From contig JBCDCZ010000009.1 in NCBI GenBank assembly GCA_039180865.1, positions 1 through 36,640 of the forward strand: a stretch of 36,640 bases of DNA, given 5' to 3'. This document shows, piece by piece, positions 34,009 through 36,640 of the stretch. The translations under genes were made by a program, and so were the position numbers. Numbering within the stretch: the stretch's first letter is position 1; each line of letters starts with the position of its first letter. A model generated the notes under the pieces. It was not told the origin of the DNA. It saw only the letters and a program-made list of their open reading frames with translations, and did no database searches. This DNA comes from JBCDCU01 sp039180865 (lineage in GTDB: Bacteria; Pseudomonadota; Alphaproteobacteria; Rhizobiales; JACESI01).

Positions 34009-34024
34009 TTAACCCATGCTTAAC
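34009..34024. promoter_or_regulatory. CtrA-type binding site (TTAA-N7-TTAAC)
   Basis: TTAACCCATGCTTAAC on the plus strand matches the full CtrA consensus, TTAA, seven bases, TTAAC. It lies in the only sizeable gap upstream of the acidic hypothetical gene. I found no other exact match when scanning the TTAA sites of the window by eye. Confidence 0.55.
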
Positions 34025-34086
34025 CATAGCAGCGGAGTCTTTATAAATCCTTGACGGGTGGGAGTTTGAAACCGGGTTGGCCGTCG

Positions 34087-34704
34087 TCAGAGAACGGCTT
34101 TCAGGTCATCGATGGCATGAGCGAGCTTTTCATCGACATCGTGAAGGTAGTCAGCCCAATCCTCATATTTGGAAAGCTCTTCCTTGCCATCCGAGATGCC
34201 GCGCAATCCTATGAGTGGGATTGAAAAGGCATCGGCTGTGCGTTTCAGCGCGAAGGTCTCCATGTCCACCATATCAGCGTCGATGCCGGCATAGGCATCG
34301 CCTGAGACAATGTTTGCGCCGGTTGAAAGACGGACCTTCGGGTGATCAAGAGGGGCAAGCAGAGGAATATCCACAGGGTGATCGACAAAGGGTGTAATGC
34401 CTTTGGTAAAGCCCAGCGGGGAAGCATCCATATCCCGGTATGAAACACTTTCAGCCTGGTAGACTTCGCCTTGGTCGAGCGTGCGTGAACCGGCCGAGCC
34501 GAGCGATACGATATGGCTCGGCAGGCTTTCTGATGCGCTCAAAAGGGTCAGACCGCGTGTGAGGGTCATAGCCGATTCAACCGGACCGACGCCGCACATG
34601 AGTGGATTGATCCGCTTCTTGAGTTCGGCCCCGTATTCCATGGGAACAGCCATGACAAACAGGACAGGTTTGCCGGAGATCATTTCAAGGTGAGGCAGAT
34701 CCAT
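34087..34704 (-). CDS. MTA/SAH nucleosidase (MtnN-like, compact form)
   Basis: Cleaves 5'-methylthioadenosine and S-adenosylhomocysteine to adenine plus the thio-sugar. Motifs: LFVMAVPMEYGAEL (N-terminal acid-base Glu), GVGPVESAMTLT, SLGSAGS, and the active-site VDMETFALKR followed by LRGISDG, with the ribose-binding Glu and the catalytic Asp. At 205 residues it is shorter than E. coli MtnN: the segment between the first strand and the GVGPVE block is reduced by about 20 residues. Start ATG 34704 has only a weak GAAG site; ATG 34683 is possible. It lies 21 bp after ychF and is probably cotranscribed with it. Confidence 0.85.
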   Translation of the reverse strand: MDLPHLEMISGKPVLFVMAVPMEYGAELKKRINPLMCGVGPVESAMTLTRGLTLLSASESLPSHIVSLGSAGSRTLDQGEVYQAESVSYRDMDASPLGFTKGITPFVDHPVDIPLLAPLDHPKVRLSTGANIVSGDAYAGIDADMVDMETFALKRTADAFSIPLIGLRGISDGKEELSKYEDWADYLHDVDEKLAHAIDDLKAVL

Positions 34705-34725
34705 GGCTTCGTTTCTTTCGCAAGA

Positions 34726-35823
34726 TTAGGTGTTGAATTTGAAGAGCATGATATCGCCATCGTGGACGACATAATCCTTACCTTCATCGCGCGCTTTACC
34801 CGCCTCCTTTGCCGGCACTTCGCCGCCGAGGCTGACATAATCATTGAATGCGATCGTCTGGGCGCGAATGAAGCCTTTTTCAAAATCTGTGTGGATGACG
34901 CCCGCTGCCTGCGGCGCGCGCGTCCCACGAGATATCGTCCATGCGCGCGTTTCCTTTGGTCCGGCGGTGAAGTAGGTCTGAAGCTCCAATAGTTCGTATC
35001 CGGTTCTGATCAGACGGTCGAGGCCAGGTTCTTCCAGGCCGAGCGTTTCCAGAAATTCCTTCTGTTCTTCAGGATCGAGCTGTGCGATCTCCGCTTCAAT
35101 TGCGGCTGAAATCACCACATATCTGGCGCCTTGTTCTTCCGCGAGTTTCGCCACTTGTTCTGAAAATGCGTTTCCGTTGGCCGCACTTTCCTCCTCGACA
35201 TTCGCAACATAGAGGATCGGTTTGGAGGTGAGCAATTGCATGCCCTTTAAAACCCGGGCTTCCTCCGGTGAGACTTCGAGGAGGCGGGCTGGCTTTCCAT
35301 CCTGGAGGAGCGCCAAGACGCCTTCCATAATGGGTAGAATTTCCAGGGCTTCCTTTTCTTTGCCAGTTGCCCGCTTTCGGATATTCACGATCCGGCGCTC
35401 AATGCTTTCAAGATCGGCAATCAGGAGTTCTGTTTCAACGGTCTCAGCGTCAGCAACCGGATCGACCCGGCCATCGACGTGGGTGATATCGCCGTCCTCG
35501 AAACATCTGAGCACATGGGCGATTGCGTCGACCTCACGGATGTTCGCGAGAAACTGGTTGCCGAGCCCTTCGCCTTTCGATGCACCGCGCACGAGACCTG
35601 CGATATCGACAAAGTGGAGGCGCGCCGGAATAACCTCTTTCGACTTGGCGATGCCAGCGATTTGATCGAGGCGCTCGTCCGGGACGCTCACTTCGCCGGT
35701 ATTGGGTTCGATTGTGCAGAACGGATAGTTCGCCGCTTGGGCTGCTGCCGTCTTGGTGAGTGCATTGAAGAGAGTCGATTTTCCAACATTCGGAAGGCCG
35801 ACGATACCGCATTTGAATCCCAT
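34726..35823 (-). CDS. ychF: Redox-regulated ATPase/GTPase YchF (OLA1 family)
   Basis: Obg-related P-loop protein that prefers ATP and associates with ribosomes. The start MGFKCGIVGLPNVGKSTLFN gives the G1 motif at 9-17; G3 is DIAGLVRGASKGEGLGNQFL; the G4 region has ANVEE (N-x-x-E) instead of NKxD, the known feature behind ATP preference; a C-terminal TGS domain closes it (RAWTISRGTRAPQAAGVIHT). The length of 365 residues is normal. ATG 35823 is the canonical N-terminus although the ribosome site is weak. It is the first gene of a likely ychF-nucleosidase unit. Confidence 0.96.
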   Translation of the reverse strand: MGFKCGIVGLPNVGKSTLFNALTKTAAAQAANYPFCTIEPNTGEVSVPDERLDQIAGIAKSKEVIPARLHFVDIAGLVRGASKGEGLGNQFLANIREVDAIAHVLRCFEDGDITHVDGRVDPVADAETVETELLIADLESIERRIVNIRKRATGKEKEALEILPIMEGVLALLQDGKPARLLEVSPEEARVLKGMQLLTSKPILYVANVEEESAANGNAFSEQVAKLAEEQGARYVVISAAIEAEIAQLDPEEQKEFLETLGLEEPGLDRLIRTGYELLELQTYFTAGPKETRAWTISRGTRAPQAAGVIHTDFEKGFIRAQTIAFNDYVSLGGEVPAKEAGKARDEGKDYVVHDGDIMLFKFNT

Positions 35824-35929
35824 GAAGGGGGTATCCCTGATCGTGTCTAAGTGGTGCGTTTGTTAGTCAAAGCGTGCCAAGAGGGCAAGCAAAAAGGGGC
35901 GATACCATTGGTCGTCCGGCTCCGGTTTG

Positions 35930-36640
35930 TTAGCGTACAAGCTGCGCCCGGAAAAAGGCGACATTGGTGACGAGCCCTGGCAGTAGCCAAAGAAAAAGGC
36001 GGGTCACAGCAAGCACTTCGGCGGCGGAAGCGTCTTTCTCGGCGGCGGCGATGAGGTCGTCAGCCGTGATGCCGTTCGGGTTCGGGAGCTTTACCGTTGC
36101 ACTTGCGATTTCATTGTGCATGTCGAGGACCAGCTCTTCATATGTCGGTGTGTCGATATGATTGCGTAAATCTCGCCAGGTGAGATCAAAGTAACTCGGC
36201 CAGCGAGAAAAGCACCGGTAGTCCGTGTTCACGAAGGGGAGACGCAACACCTTCATGACATCTACATAGATTGCATTGAGATCAGAAAGAGCATGGTGCG
36301 GTTCAATCAGGACAAAGGGGGTTTTGATGTCCGGCTTATGGATTTGCGCATCCGCGCCGACCTGGTTTGCTCCGCTCAGGCTTCCGCCTTCCAGCAGAAT
36401 CGGAGCGGCAAACACGGCGGCAACCTGCATGAAGTTGCCGTGGCTGATGACATCGATCATGTCGAGAATCTCATCAAGCTCGCGCGGAGAATAACCGATC
36501 TCGATGAGTTTCTCTCGAAGGGGTGGAGGATTGAGCTTGAACGCATTTGATTCTGCGCGCGCGCGCAGACGGCTTGCGGTCTCGACATAATCCTGAGATC
36601 CGACAATCGGTTTCAGCGCGGCCCACCAGCATTCAAAGAA
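35930..36640 (-). CDS. DehI-like (group I haloacid dehalogenase family) protein, 5'-truncated by the window edge
   Basis: The frame stays open from the stop at 35930 to the right edge without interruption, so an ATG at 36460 is internal and the true start is outside the window; at least 236 residues are present. The segment LPFVNTDYRCFSRWPSYFDL followed by TWRDLRNHID resembles the DehI/PF10778 group of alpha-helical 2-haloacid dehalogenases and related proteins. Around the N-terminal part of the visible region there is IGYSPRELDEILDMIDVISH. Many alphaproteobacterial members of this family have no proven dehalogenase activity, so the reaction is uncertain. Confidence 0.65.
   Translation of the reverse strand, partial: FFECWWAALKPIVGSQDYVETASRLRARAESNAFKLNPPPLREKLIEIGYSPRELDEILDMIDVISHGNFMQVAAVFAAPILLEGGSLSGANQVGADAQIHKPDIKTPFVLIEPHHALSDLNAIYVDVMKVLRLPFVNTDYRCFSRWPSYFDLTWRDLRNHIDTPTYEELVLDMHNEIASATVKLPNPNGITADDLIAAAEKDASAAEVLAVTRLFLWLLPGLVTNVAFFRAQLVR

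Noticed and set aside
1..36640. tRNA genes, CRISPR arrays, insertion sequences or phage genes
   Set aside because: I read the intergenic regions for a T-loop GGTTCGAATCC-type sequence, regular spaced repeats, terminal inverted repeats, and transposase or integrase motifs, and saw none.

Overview
The window looks like an alphaproteobacterial chromosome segment of moderately high GC. The evidence is a petABC (cytochrome bc1) operon, the block DUF1285 / CoA-pyrophosphatase NUDIX / CCA-adding enzyme divergent from a MoxR-DUF58-DUF4159 operon, an alphaproteobacterial-style compact MTA/SAH nucleosidase, and one exact CtrA-type box (TTAA-N7-TTAAC). Genus cannot be read from the sequence. I see no rRNA, tRNA, insertion sequence, phage gene or CRISPR array. 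Genes are densely packed and both edges cut a gene.

Layout. 1-8.9 kb: a 5'-truncated L,D-transpeptidase, a tail-anchored hypothetical, a metallophosphoesterase divergent from a NUDIX hydrolase, a glutathionyl-hydroquinone reductase followed by an exported TPR protein whose start codon lies in a perfect hairpin, a periplasmic sensor-like protein plus methyl-accepting chemotaxis protein with a hairpin between them, and a GNAT acetyltransferase. 8.9-15.9 kb: a four-gene translationally coupled operon on the minus strand (MoxR ATPase, DUF58, BatA/DUF4159 membrane protein, large membrane protein), probably a cell-envelope chaperone or stress module. 16.3-19 kb: DUF1285, CoA pyrophosphatase, cca. 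19-21.8 kb: secreted hypothetical, hemF, trmL and an RluA-type pseudouridine synthase on the minus strand.

21.8-29.8 kb: two paralogous exporter-type ABC half-transporters in the same orientation flank a small accessory-looking block: an Lrp/AsnC regulator divergent from a DUF2000 gene, a stand-alone RNA ligase, and a c-type-heme GGDEF-EAL protein. Two AT-rich intergenic stretches lie in this block. It is the most unusual part of the window and the best candidate for something undescribed, although nothing in it proves that its genes form one system.

29.9-36.6 kb: petABC with a good promoter candidate and a strong terminator, apt, an acidic hypothetical preceded by the CtrA-type box, an MTA/SAH nucleosidase in a likely operon with ychF, and a 5'-truncated DehI-like protein at the right edge. 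The nucleosidase releases adenine and Apt recycles it, so these two neighbours are metabolically linked. Many start codons here are GTG or TTG; where a Shine-Dalgarno sequence favours a start other than the longest reading frame, that start was used and is explained.
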